The translations under genes were made by a program, and so were the position numbers. 64,000 bases of DNA from assembly GCF_017313265.1 (NCBI RefSeq), contig NZ_JAFLQZ010000004.1, positions 310,001 through 374,000 of the forward strand. Reading direction: 5' to 3'. This DNA comes from Hymenobacter telluris. GTDB taxonomy: Bacteria > Bacteroidota > Bacteroidia > Cytophagales > Hymenobacteraceae. The notes beneath the pieces are model-generated. The model was not told the origin of the DNA. It saw only the letters and a list, made by a program, of their open reading frames with translations, and did not search any database. Shown here one piece after another: positions 1 to 7,886 of the stretch (position 1 is its first letter; each line of letters opens with the position of its first letter).

Positions 1-570
1 AAGCTGCTTAACCACCCGCGCCGGTACGCCCGCCACTATAGTATTGGCAGCCACGTCTTTGGTCACAACGGCGCCGGCTCCCACAATGGCGTTTTCGCCG
101 ATGGTGACACCCGGCATCACCGTCACGTTGGCCCCCAGCCACGCCCCCTGCTTCACCACAATGGGCTTGGAAATGGTGCTGCGGCGCTGCCCAGGCTCGG
201 TGGGGTGGTTGGACGTAATAAGGTTCACCTTGGGCCCAATCAGCACGTTGTCTTCCAGCGTGATACCGCCCCGGTCCATGAAGGTGCAGGCGTGGTTCAC
301 AAACACATTCCGGCCAAGCTGGATGTTGTGGCCAAAATCGGTGTAGAAGGGCGGAATCAAGAAAAAGGTAGCGTCTACGGGCTTGTTGATCAACTCGCTG
401 AACACGCGGTTGACCTGCTCGTTGTCGTCTACTTGCATGGCGTTCAGCACCGAGGTGAGGCGGATAGCCTTGCGGATGACGGCGTAAATCTGGGGGTAGT
501 CGGGGTCGTCGAGGGATATAACCTCGCCGGCCAACTCCCGCTCGAAGATGGTTCGGGGTTGGATTTCCAT
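1..570 (-). CDS. Sugar O-acetyltransferase (left-handed beta-helix), 3' end cut by window
   Basis: The protein starts [16 protein letters not shown] and reads open for 190 codons to the window edge, so its C-terminus is missing. From about residue 85 it carries imperfect hexapeptide repeats ([29 protein letters not shown]) of the left-handed beta-helix, ending in the typical VPARVVK segment. This matches the maltose/galactoside acetyltransferase family, which moves acetyl groups from acetyl-CoA to sugar hydroxyls in the cytoplasm. A histidine in the ITSNHP context corresponds to the family's catalytic His. It is the last gene of a minus-strand set with the cupin and monooxygenase-like genes. 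The true substrate cannot be read from sequence. Confidence 0.88.
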   Translation of the reverse strand, partial: MEIQPRTIFERELAGEVISLDDPDYPQIYAVIRKAIRLTSVLNAMQVDDNEQVNRVFSELINKPVDATFFLIPPFYTDFGHNIQLGRNVFVNHACTFMDRGGITLEDNVLIGPKVNLITSNHPTEPGQRRSTISKPIVVKQGAWLGANVTVMPGVTIGENAIVGAGAVVTKDVAANTIVAGVPARVVKQL

Positions 571-609
571 AGGATGAGGTAGTGAGCCGCTACGGTAAGG
601 CAGCAATGG

Positions 610-1077
610 CTACTTCACGGGCACGTTCGGCAGCAGCGGCTCGGTTTCGGTGAGTTCCAATGACTTCACCATGCTCGTGGTGCCGTTCTTGTACTTTAGA
701 AAATGAGGCGTTTTCAGGTGTGCCTGGTAGTCGGCTTGGCTGGCATATATTTCCAGAATGGTGATGCGCGTAGGATGCGCCTTATCAGCAACGGCATAGA
801 GCGTCAGCACGCCCGGCTCCACCCGCAACGATGCTTCAATTTCTTCCTTCAGCGCCGCTCGGTAGCGTGGCAGCTGTTCCGGGTGTATTTCCAATTTGGC
901 CAGCCGCACGAGTTTGGTATCGGTTTGGGCAGTGGCCGGCTTACCCGCTAGCAGCAGCGCAACCACCCCACCTAGCACCGCAATACCACGCCGAAAGCGC
1001 GAGGTTGACGTAGCACCAAGAACGGCAGTAGTTACAGGTGGGGTGATTAAGTGGGTGCGCATAGTGTTCAGATGCAT
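610..1077 (-). CDS. Antibiotic-biosynthesis-monooxygenase (ABM) domain protein, exported
   Basis: About 155 aa. The reading frame is open further upstream, but that part overlaps the cupin gene and looks like shadow sequence. I place the start at MHLNTMRTH; a second Met five codons on (1062) is equally possible. A hydrophobic segment ending AGKPATAQ around residue 50 suggests a Sec signal peptide. The rest is one ABM-type ferredoxin-like fold with LAKLEIHPEQLPRYRAAL, EPGVLTLYAV and the typical HLKTPHFLKYK end. Family members act as small quinol monooxygenases or as unknown dimeric proteins. It lies 50 bp after the cupin gene and 39 bp before the acetyltransferase, so co-transcription is likely. 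Confidence 0.78.
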   Translation of the reverse strand: MHLNTMRTHLITPPVTTAVLGATSTSRFRRGIAVLGGVVALLLAGKPATAQTDTKLVRLAKLEIHPEQLPRYRAALKEEIEASLRVEPGVLTLYAVADKAHPTRITILEIYASQADYQAHLKTPHFLKYKNGTTSMVKSLELTETEPLLPNVPVK

Positions 1078-1127
1078 TTTCTGGTTGTTCTTAATGCCCT
1101 TGCCAGTTCGGCCCGAGCGGTTGCGCG

Positions 1128-1535
1128 TTACTCGTGCGCCGCACGGTACTGTTCGTCCGTGACGGGTTCCAGCCAGTTGGCGGCTCCTTGACCAACGTTG
1201 GGGTTGATAGCCAGGTGGGTGAAAATGCTGTCGGCGGTGGCCCCGTGCCAATGCACAACATTAGGTGCAATACTTACCGTGTCGCCGGCCCGCAGCCGCT
1301 GGGCTGGCTCACCTTTTTCCTGGTAATAGCCTGCTCCTGCCGTCACTACCAGCAGTTGGCCGGCGGGGTGTGAGTGCCAGTTGTTGCGCGCGCCCGGCTC
1401 AAAAGTCACGTCGGCCACGGTGCAGTCGGTGGGGTTGTTTCCAGCCAGCATGGTTACCCAAACTGTCCCAATAAAATTCTCAGCCGGACCGCGCTTGGTA
1501 CTGGCCGGAGCTGGGGAAATGGTTGAAGTACTCAT
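1128..1535 (-). CDS. Cupin domain protein
   Basis: A 135-aa single-domain cupin. Motif 1 is visible as HSHPAGQLLVVTAGAGYYQEKG and motif 2 as PNVVHWHGA, giving the usual metal-binding His/His/(Glu or Gln)/His set. It resembles the small cupins found next to carboxymuconolactone-decarboxylase-like and monooxygenase genes in many bacteria, some of which have hydroxynitrile-lyase activity in other taxa. No such activity should be assumed here. It is the first gene of the minus-strand set reading into the ABM protein and the acetyltransferase, and is probably cytoplasmic since no signal peptide is seen. Confidence 0.85.
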   Translation of the reverse strand: MSTSTISPAPASTKRGPAENFIGTVWVTMLAGNNPTDCTVADVTFEPGARNNWHSHPAGQLLVVTAGAGYYQEKGEPAQRLRAGDTVSIAPNVVHWHGATADSIFTHLAINPNVGQGAANWLEPVTDEQYRAAHE

Positions 1536-1978
1536 AAAACAGATTCGAGAGGAAAAGGATGAAACCAGCCGCCGCAGTAGAGCTCAGTTGTTTACGCAGG
1601 ATTGGTGACGCCGGCTACGTAGGGGCGCGTTGCTTGCCATCCACGCTGCACTACACCACAAAGGTCCCCTGCCCCGTTGCGAATCAGGTAACGACAATCA
1701 AAGCAACTAGTAATGATTTCAAATAATGGCCACCATTCGGAGTCCAGCCAGCAAGCGTGCAGTCATAGCTTCATCAGATGGTCGGCATCGTCTTTTCTAT
1801 CCTTGAGCACCAGAGCCATACACACTGCTGGTACTTAGCATACACGGGCGTAAGGCTGGCGCCATACCCTTCAGCTTAAGTAAGAAAAGTGCATTTTCTG
1901 CGTCGGGTGCAACGCCTCAATTGCTAACTTTACGCCCTCAGAGTACCCGGTGAGTGGTGTGGCCGGTACTATTTCTGC
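1536..1978. other. Divergent intergenic region
   Basis: 443 bp between the leftward cupin gene and the rightward secreted-protein gene. I see no convincing coding sequence. It should hold both promoters. A TAACTTTA motif at 1925-1932 is one mismatch from the Bacteroidota -7 element TAnnTTTG and lies about 47 bp before the ATG at 1979, but I find no clear -33 TTTG partner. Confidence 0.4.
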
Positions 1979-4168
1979 ATGTCCTCTGACGCTGTTTGCT
2001 CCGTGCGCTTTCCTTCTGGCTTTCGTTTTCAGGTTTGTTTTGCAGTACTGCTGCTGGGTTTCGTACTAACCAACTTCCGGGCGGAAGCGCAAGTCGGGCC
2101 GCTGTTGCGGGAGTTGGTGCTTCGCACCGATACCACCTTTTATCAGCTGAGCCGCAACACCATAGCCGTGCAGGGCGAGCAGCACCTGTATTTCTATTAT
2201 CGGCAGGAAGACGAAACCGCCGAGCTGGAAGTTTATCCGCTGAATTTCAACACCAGCCGGCCCGTGCGCATCGTACGGTCCGCCGATTTTCTGCTGCTCG
2301 ACTCGCTGACGCCGGTACCAAACAAGCCGTTTTACCGGGCCAAAATCAAGTTCAAGGAGCTGACTGCCACCCGCTTCCTGCGCCTCACCTTCAGCCAGCC
2401 CGCCGACTCGGTGGGCAGCGCACCGCTCACGCAGAGCGTCAACCTGCTGCCCGTTACGCGTACCACCCTGGAGCTGCGCCCCGGCGACACCGAGCTGTTT
2501 GTGGGCGAAGAGAAAGTGTTCGAGCTCAGCAGCAACAACCTCAAGAACATTCGCACCACCGCCGACTGGACCAAGGGCCGCGACATCGACTACCGCATTA
2601 CGCAGGAAAAAGGCGGGCTGCGCCTGCACGTGCTGCCCAATGCCCTGGGCACCCGCCTGCTGACGGTGCAGGCCCAAACCGAACGGCCCTTCCTCACCGA
2701 CAACAACCGCCGGGTGAGCTACTCACTGCCGCCCATCCGGCAGGAATTTTCGGTGAAGGCGTCGCGGCTGCGCTTCCTGAGCGTTGATAAAAAGGAAATT
2801 ACCATTGATGACTTGTCGCGGCGCAAAGGCGTGGAGCTGATTCTCGACAACGGCCGCACCTTCGACCTGAAGCGCACCTACCGCATTGAGGAACAGGAAG
2901 AAGCCGGCGGCACGCTGATTGCCGAGCTGTTTACGCGCCAATACCTGACCAACGACCGGGTGCTGTGCTGGCTGCGCGTGTACAACACCCACCGCCAAAC
3001 CGACAGCTACCTCTACATCAAGGAAAACGACCAGGCCAAGTACATCACCAACTTCAACATCTCGCCCAAAACCACCATTAATGCCGTGAGCGTGCGGCAC
3101 CGGGGCGGCGACTGGACCAACAGCACCAACGTAAACCCCGGCGAAACGGTGGACGTGCGGCTGGAAGGTGAATCGTTGGCGCGGGCCCGTTTCCACTTCG
3201 AGGATGTGCAGATTATTCCGTCCGATTCCAGTATCCGGACCGATGCCGCCGTGGTGTACCGCGTGCAGGTGCCCATCACCGTGGACAAGCGCCGCATTAC
3301 CATCTTCAACAACGGGCAACCCACCGGCCAAAGCCTGGCGGTACGGGAGTTTCAGCGCCCCCATCCGCTTGATTTTGTGGGCGTAACGTTCGGGGAGTCG
3401 CCGCGGCCTATTACGCGCTTCAACGGGCCGGTGCTCTACGACCGGACGGTGAGCGACGTGGTGTTCAGCTTCAATACGGCCGGTATCGACTCGGATAAGC
3501 AGCTCTACGGCAAGCAGTACCTGAGCTTCGACATCCGCACGCAAAACGCGCGGGGCGAGCTGATTGAGATGCGCACCGTGGATAACATTGTAGTGTGCCC
3601 CGACGAGAATTCGGTGCGGGCGGCTTTCTACCAGGACAAACAGTGCCAAGTAGGCAACATCAGCCTCAATAGCCTCCTCTCGGCCCGCAAAACCTACGCC
3701 CTCGACGACTGGAGCACGATTATTATCACGGTGCGGCACAACCAGGCGCAGTACCAGGAGGCCGGTTTCACCCAGAAGCTGGAACTGGTGCTGCAGCGCC
3801 GCGTGAAGTTCGACATCGACATCAGCTTCCCCGGCGGCTTGCTCACCAAGTACAAAGGGGAGTCGAGCTTTACCTCGTTTGGCGGTATTTCGTTGGCCAC
3901 GCTGGCGCAATTCAGCTTCTACCACCCCACCAAAATTAACAAGCTGCGGCCCTATAAAGTGGGCGCGGGCTTCGTGGCCCTGAATGCCTTCAACCTCAGC
4001 CAGGATGCCAACGTGAACCGCGACCTGGGCATTGTGGTGCTGGGCTCGGTCTACCCAACCCGCTCCGACGCCAAGCTCACGTTCCCGCTCTACCTCGGCG
4101 GCGGTTACCTCATGAATAAAAAGTCCTTGTTCTTCCTCTTCGGGCCAGGCATCGGTATCAGGCTGTAA
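1979..4168 (+). CDS. Large exported protein of unknown function, possible outer-membrane C-terminus
   Basis: 729 aa. The N-terminus has a basic/hydrophobic stretch (FRFQVCFAVLLLGFVLTNF) followed by AEAQ, consistent with a signal peptide. The body is beta-rich with no catalytic motif I recognise. The last ~100 residues alternate polar and hydrophobic positions with Gly-rich turns (YLGGGYLMNKKSLFFLFGPG) and end in a short hydrophobic GIRL, suggesting a small outer-membrane barrel or anchoring segment. It stands alone between a divergent promoter region and a strong bidirectional terminator. I do not recognise a family. A surface or envelope role is inference from the signal peptide and C-terminus only. 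Confidence 0.75.
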   Translation: MSSDAVCSVRFPSGFRFQVCFAVLLLGFVLTNFRAEAQVGPLLRELVLRTDTTFYQLSRNTIAVQGEQHLYFYYRQEDETAELEVYPLNFNTSRPVRIVRSADFLLLDSLTPVPNKPFYRAKIKFKELTATRFLRLTFSQPADSVGSAPLTQSVNLLPVTRTTLELRPGDTELFVGEEKVFELSSNNLKNIRTTADWTKGRDIDYRITQEKGGLRLHVLPNALGTRLLTVQAQTERPFLTDNNRRVSYSLPPIRQEFSVKASRLRFLSVDKKEITIDDLSRRKGVELILDNGRTFDLKRTYRIEEQEEAGGTLIAELFTRQYLTNDRVLCWLRVYNTHRQTDSYLYIKENDQAKYITNFNISPKTTINAVSVRHRGGDWTNSTNVNPGETVDVRLEGESLARARFHFEDVQIIPSDSSIRTDAAVVYRVQVPITVDKRRITIFNNGQPTGQSLAVREFQRPHPLDFVGVTFGESPRPITRFNGPVLYDRTVSDVVFSFNTAGIDSDKQLYGKQYLSFDIRTQNARGELIEMRTVDNIVVCPDENSVRAAFYQDKQCQVGNISLNSLLSARKTYALDDWSTIIITVRHNQAQYQEAGFTQKLELVLQRRVKFDIDISFPGGLLTKYKGESSFTSFGGISLATLAQFSFYHPTKINKLRPYKVGAGFVALNAFNLSQDANVNRDLGIVVLGSVYPTRSDAKLTFPLYLGGGYLMNKKSLFFLFGPGIGIRL

Positions 4169-4236
4169 CCGGCACCACCCGCTGGCGTTGCGGGCTGTTT
4201 GCATGCATAGGTTTCTAGCAGCTTACCAAGGCTAAC

Positions 4237-4273
4237 AAAAAACGACCCGCTCATAAGTGAGCGGGTCGTTTTT
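4237..4273. terminator. Bidirectional rho-independent terminator
   Basis: A perfect hairpin: A6 + CGACCCGCTCA (4237-4253), loop TAAG, then TGAGCGGGTCG + T5 (4258-4273). It is flanked by A and T tracts, so it can end both the rightward gene ending at 4168 and the leftward gene ending at 4313. Confidence 0.92.
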
Positions 4274-4312
4274 ATTGCACTACTACGTTTAGTAGCGCAA
4301 AGGAATTACAGC

Positions 4313-4702
4313 TTAGCGAGTGGTCGTGCCGCTCGTGGTACCCGACGTAGTGGTGCCTACCGTAGTGCCGGTGGTAGTAGAGCCACTAGTGGTACCGGTA
4401 GTCGTGGTACCGGCCGTAGTGCCCATGGTGGTCGTACCCGTAGTAGTCGTGCTGCTTGTAGTGCCGGTGGTGGTACCATCGGTAGTGCCCGACGTGGTGG
4501 TACCTACCGTGGTGCCGGTGGTAGTGGAGCCGCTAGTAGTACCATCCATGGTGCCGGTGGTGGTAGTGCCCGTGTCAGTGCCTGAAGTAGAGCCGGCGGG
4601 CGTGTCGGTGCTTGTGCTTGTGCACGCCGAGAGAGCAACACCAGCACTGAAAAGAAGCGCAGCTACACGAATGGTCCAGGCAGAATTCTTGGTCTGTTTC
4701 AT
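4313..4702 (-). CDS. Thr/Gly-rich repeat lipoprotein, unknown function
   Basis: 129 aa, starting MKQTKNSAWTIR at 4702. A further in-frame Met exists upstream but would precede the signal peptide with an unlikely extension. The signal peptide ends in the lipobox LSAC, so it is probably a lipidated envelope protein. The mature part is almost only Thr, Gly and Ser in GTT-x-GTT periods, with a roughly 25-residue block that occurs twice (GSTTTGTTVGTTTSGTT). The DNA is correspondingly repetitive and open in other frames, so unequal recombination and length variation are expected. No domain is recognisable. The signal peptide argues that it is a real gene. Confidence 0.68.
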   Translation of the reverse strand: MKQTKNSAWTIRVAALLFSAGVALSACTSTSTDTPAGSTSGTDTGTTTTGTMDGTTSGSTTTGTTVGTTTSGTTDGTTTGTTSSTTTTGTTTMGTTAGTTTTGTTSGSTTTGTTVGTTTSGTTSGTTTR

Positions 4703-4924
4703 AGGGTCAGATTGTATTGGTGAGATGGGGCACGAAGGTCGTGCCCCTAGGATCGTGAGGCTTTTACGCATCTGACTTTATATAGGCTGAAAAATATCCT
4801 GGAATAAATACGTAATTATTTCAAGCCACTCGTATAAATACGTATAGGCCCAGCTTGCAAAATCGATTTATCAACTACATAAGATACTAATAGTCAATAT
4901 TTTATATCTATTTTCTGTAAACAC

Positions 4925-6562
4925 CTACAAGCACTGCGCTACTGCCACCAACGACTGCTCGTTTTGCCGCCGCAACCGCTGACAAAGAGCTTTCATGATG
5001 GTGTGTAGCACCTCCGGGCGTGCTGCCAGCACGTTGTAAAAGTCTTCCTGATCCAGCCGAAAGGCAACCGTTGGCGTGCACGCAATAGCCGTAGCAGAGC
5101 GTGGTTCGGCATCGAGCAACGCTAATTCCCCGAAAAAGTCGCCCTTATTGAAAGAGGCCAGCTGCCGCGAATCATTGAAAATAGCTACTTCCCCCTCCCC
5201 GATTACAAACAAGGAAGCTTCCAGCGCGCCCTTGGCAAATATTTCCTGGTTGGGCTGAAACCGCACTTCCCTAACAACCGGCACGATGTCAGCCAGCACA
5301 TTCTCGGGGGTTTCGCTGAACAGCGGGGTGGCTTTCAGCAAGAGTACCCGTTCCCGCACCGATACCTCACCACCTAACGGCCCCGGCGAAGCCGCCAGCA
5401 GGTCGGTTATGCCGGGGTGGGCGGCAAGCAACTGGTCGTAGGCGGCGGGGCGTTGCACGGGCAAGCGGCGCAGCACTTCCCACGCCCCTTCCCGAACCAG
5501 CGCGTTCGAGGCCAGCAGGTGGGGGTACAGCAAGCCCACAGTGGCTGGTTGCGGGTGCCACTGCCGCAGCGCCACGTTGATAGTCCAGGCGGAAAAGGCC
5601 TGCAACCCACCCCGAACAACCAGAGTTTGCACGGATTCGGTGGGTACCAATGGCCCCAGCAAATCATCGAGCACCTGGGCGCGGTGCCGTATTCGGCCTT
5701 CGCCGAGCAGCGCGTGCAGCCCTTGGTAGAGCGGGCGCGGCAGCAGGTTTTCCAACGCCTGCCAGGGGCTGGCCTGCCGTTCGTTGGCAAAGTGGGCCAC
5801 GCTCCGCTGCACATCAAGCAAGGGCTGCCGCTCATATAGTTGCAGCAGCAGCCCGAACAGCCGTTGCAAGTTCCGGCGCAGCTCGTAGCGCAGGGCATCT
5901 TGCCAGTCGGGAACTGCGTCAACCATGCCGTGCAGGAGCTGCTGGGCCAAGCGCAGCTCTTTCTCTACCACCCGCTGAAACAACGGGGCATCGGCTGGCA
6001 CGGCGGCCAAATTGCTCAGCGCCCGTAAGGCCGCCGCCCGCCCCAGCAGATTTTGCGCCTGCACCACGGCTATCAGGGCTTGCCGGGCAGCGGGACTGCC
6101 TAGTTGGGCGCACACCTGGGCCAGGCGCTGGGCCGGCAGCTCGTCGGTTGCCAGCAGGAGGCCTTCTTGCAAAGCCGGCAGCACCCCGTCGCCGAGAGCT
6201 ACCAGCGTGTTGGTGGCCGTAGTACGGGTTGCTTTTTCGTGGAGCGAGGCAATGTGCTGCGCAATCAGGACAGGGTCGGGCGGTGCCGGCGCAGCCTCTT
6301 CCGGCGGAAAGTCACCGGTTTGTTGGCCTGCTCCGCGCGGTTCCGCCACGCTCGGTTTCAAGTCTTTAGTTAAGCTTGGGTTGGAGGCCAGGTACCGGAG
6401 CCAGGCCAGCACGCCCGTTATCAGCACGGCGGCTCCAACCAGCAGCGCCCACCACGGCACGCCCAGCACGCTACGCATTGCCCACCATCCTGCCGTTACC
6501 TTGTTCATAGCTGCTAGTAGAAAACGGGTGATGCGGTTGCCGGCCCGCCGCGCCAGTGACAA
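4925..6562 (-). CDS. HEAT-like/cyclic-nucleotide-binding membrane protein
   Basis: 545 aa. Near residue 35 there is one clear membrane segment (PWWALLVGAAVLITGVLAWL), then a Pro-rich linker, helical HEAT-like repeats from about 100 to 390, and a C-terminal cNMP-binding domain at about 410-535. The phosphate-binding cassette is present (FGELALLDAEPRSATA). The region around NLLPRPLYQGLHALL resembles the middle part of Bacteroidota proteins that fuse an MFS/nucleotide-transporter-like N-terminus to HEAT repeats and a cNMP domain, but here that transporter half is absent. Whether this is a natural short form or a truncation is open. It lies 17 bp after the YitT gene on the same strand, so they may be co-transcribed. 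Confidence 0.78.
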   Translation of the reverse strand: MSLARRAGNRITRFLLAAMNKVTAGWWAMRSVLGVPWWALLVGAAVLITGVLAWLRYLASNPSLTKDLKPSVAEPRGAGQQTGDFPPEEAAPAPPDPVLIAQHIASLHEKATRTTATNTLVALGDGVLPALQEGLLLATDELPAQRLAQVCAQLGSPAARQALIAVVQAQNLLGRAAALRALSNLAAVPADAPLFQRVVEKELRLAQQLLHGMVDAVPDWQDALRYELRRNLQRLFGLLLQLYERQPLLDVQRSVAHFANERQASPWQALENLLPRPLYQGLHALLGEGRIRHRAQVLDDLLGPLVPTESVQTLVVRGGLQAFSAWTINVALRQWHPQPATVGLLYPHLLASNALVREGAWEVLRRLPVQRPAAYDQLLAAHPGITDLLAASPGPLGGEVSVRERVLLLKATPLFSETPENVLADIVPVVREVRFQPNQEIFAKGALEASLFVIGEGEVAIFNDSRQLASFNKGDFFGELALLDAEPRSATAIACTPTVAFRLDQEDFYNVLAARPEVLHTIMKALCQRLRRQNEQSLVAVAQCL

Positions 6563-6579
6563 GCAACGGGCGGTAACCG

Positions 6580-7506
6580 TTAGTGCAGGGCGCGCTTTTT
6601 GATGAGGCCGCCTTTCATATCAGTAATGCTTTGGGTGAACACGAAAGCGTGCGGGTCGAGCTTGCGCACCTCGTCGGTCAGGTTCACCACTTCCAGCCGC
6701 GTGATAATGGTAAACACCGCCTCTATTTTCAGATGCTGGTGCCCGTGTGAGCCGTAGCCCTGCGTGCATTCATACACGGTGGCCCCGCGGTGCAGCTTAT
6801 CGGTTATCAGCTGCCGAATTTCCGTGCTATGGAAGGAAATGATAGTCAGGCCGGTGTACTCCTCGATGCCCACCAGAATAAAGTCCACGGTTTTGGCCGC
6901 CGACAGGTACGCCAGAATGGAATACAGCGCCGTTTCGATGGACAGCAGCCACGCCGCCACGCCAAAAATCATGATATTGATAATCAGCACAATATCCCCG
7001 ATGGAAGCCGGCATCTTTCGGCTCAGGTACACGGCCAGGATTTCGGTACCATCGAGCACGCCCCCGCCCCGCATGGTCAGCCCCATGCCCGCGCCCAGGA
7101 AAAAGCCCCCGAACACAGCAATCAGCAGCTTATCCTGGGTGAGCGGCGGGAAGGAAACCACCAGCAAGGCCCCCGCCAGCGCCAGGATGGTAAGCAGGGT
7201 TTTGAGGGCAAATTTGCGTCCTAGCTGGTAGTATCCCAGCACAATGAACGGGATGTTAATCACCAGAATCAGCGCCGACAACGACAAACCCGTGAGCTGG
7301 CTAATCATCAGGGCAATGCCGGTTACGCCCCCGTCAATAAACTCGTTGGGCAGTAGAAAGCCCTTGAGCCCCAACGACGCCGAAAACACGCCCGCCGTCA
7401 GCAACACGCCCTGCAACGCCATTTTTAGTAGTTCGCGCCGGGTGTAGGCGGCCGCCAAGGCAGTGGCTCGTCCGGTCCAGTATTTCACCCCAACCCGTGT
7501 TTCCAT
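6580..7506 (-). CDS. YitT family membrane protein (DUF161 + DUF2179)
   Basis: 308 aa. About five or six hydrophobic helices in the first 210 residues carry family-typical segments (LPNEFIDGGVTGIALMIS, MGLTMRGGGVLDGTEILA). A soluble C-terminal DUF2179 domain follows (GLTIISFHSTEIRQLI, RGATVYECTQGYG, VFTIITRLEV). The length is standard for YitT proteins, whose transport substrate is not established. The start at METRVGVKYW gives a modest cytoplasmic leader before the first helix. It is upstream of the cNMP-binding protein with a 17-bp gap. Confidence 0.92.
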   Translation of the reverse strand: METRVGVKYWTGRATALAAAYTRRELLKMALQGVLLTAGVFSASLGLKGFLLPNEFIDGGVTGIALMISQLTGLSLSALILVINIPFIVLGYYQLGRKFALKTLLTILALAGALLVVSFPPLTQDKLLIAVFGGFFLGAGMGLTMRGGGVLDGTEILAVYLSRKMPASIGDIVLIINIMIFGVAAWLLSIETALYSILAYLSAAKTVDFILVGIEEYTGLTIISFHSTEIRQLITDKLHRGATVYECTQGYGSHGHQHLKIEAVFTIITRLEVVNLTDEVRKLDPHAFVFTQSITDMKGGLIKKRALH

Positions 7507-7886
7507 AGCCCAAACTGATAGGTATCAACCGCAACAGCCCTACCACTACACCGTGCCGGGCTACATATTCCACTTGCTACAACCTGCGCCGCCAACCGCC
7601 AACAACTTGATAGCCGGACTAGCAGCCTCTAAAACCACGTACCGCTGGCCTAACACCCTCTTGCAGTGCCCTCCGGACAGCCACTCACAAATAGTACTGA
7701 GCGGATAATATTAATGCTTTTTCTGATATTAAAAAATACTAATATTTTCCACTTCTAGCAGCGCTCAGGCAGGCTGGTTTAAGTTGATATGCACTGCCGG
7801 ACTGTTCTTACCAGAATAAGGTGCATGCCAATGCCCCGCGTTGCCGCACAGGCAGCAGCGCGAGGCGTTGGCAGCGTGCTACGCGC
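7507..7886. other. Intergenic region upstream of the YitT gene
   Basis: 380 bp between the start of the leftward YitT gene and the end of the leftward MscS gene. No supported gene. The stretch 7700-7755 is strongly AT-rich (repeated AATATT / GATATT motifs) and is the likeliest promoter zone for the YitT operon. Confidence 0.4.

Noticed and set aside
2723..4204. 493-codon open frame on the minus strand
   Set aside because: It lies antisense to the secreted protein gene at 1979-4168, has His/Val-rich composition typical of GC-rich antisense shadows, and shows no domain or signal peptide.
4320..4775. Val/Pro repeat frame on the plus strand
   Set aside because: It is the complement of the GTT repeats of the lipoprotein gene; only the minus-strand frame has a signal peptide and lipobox.
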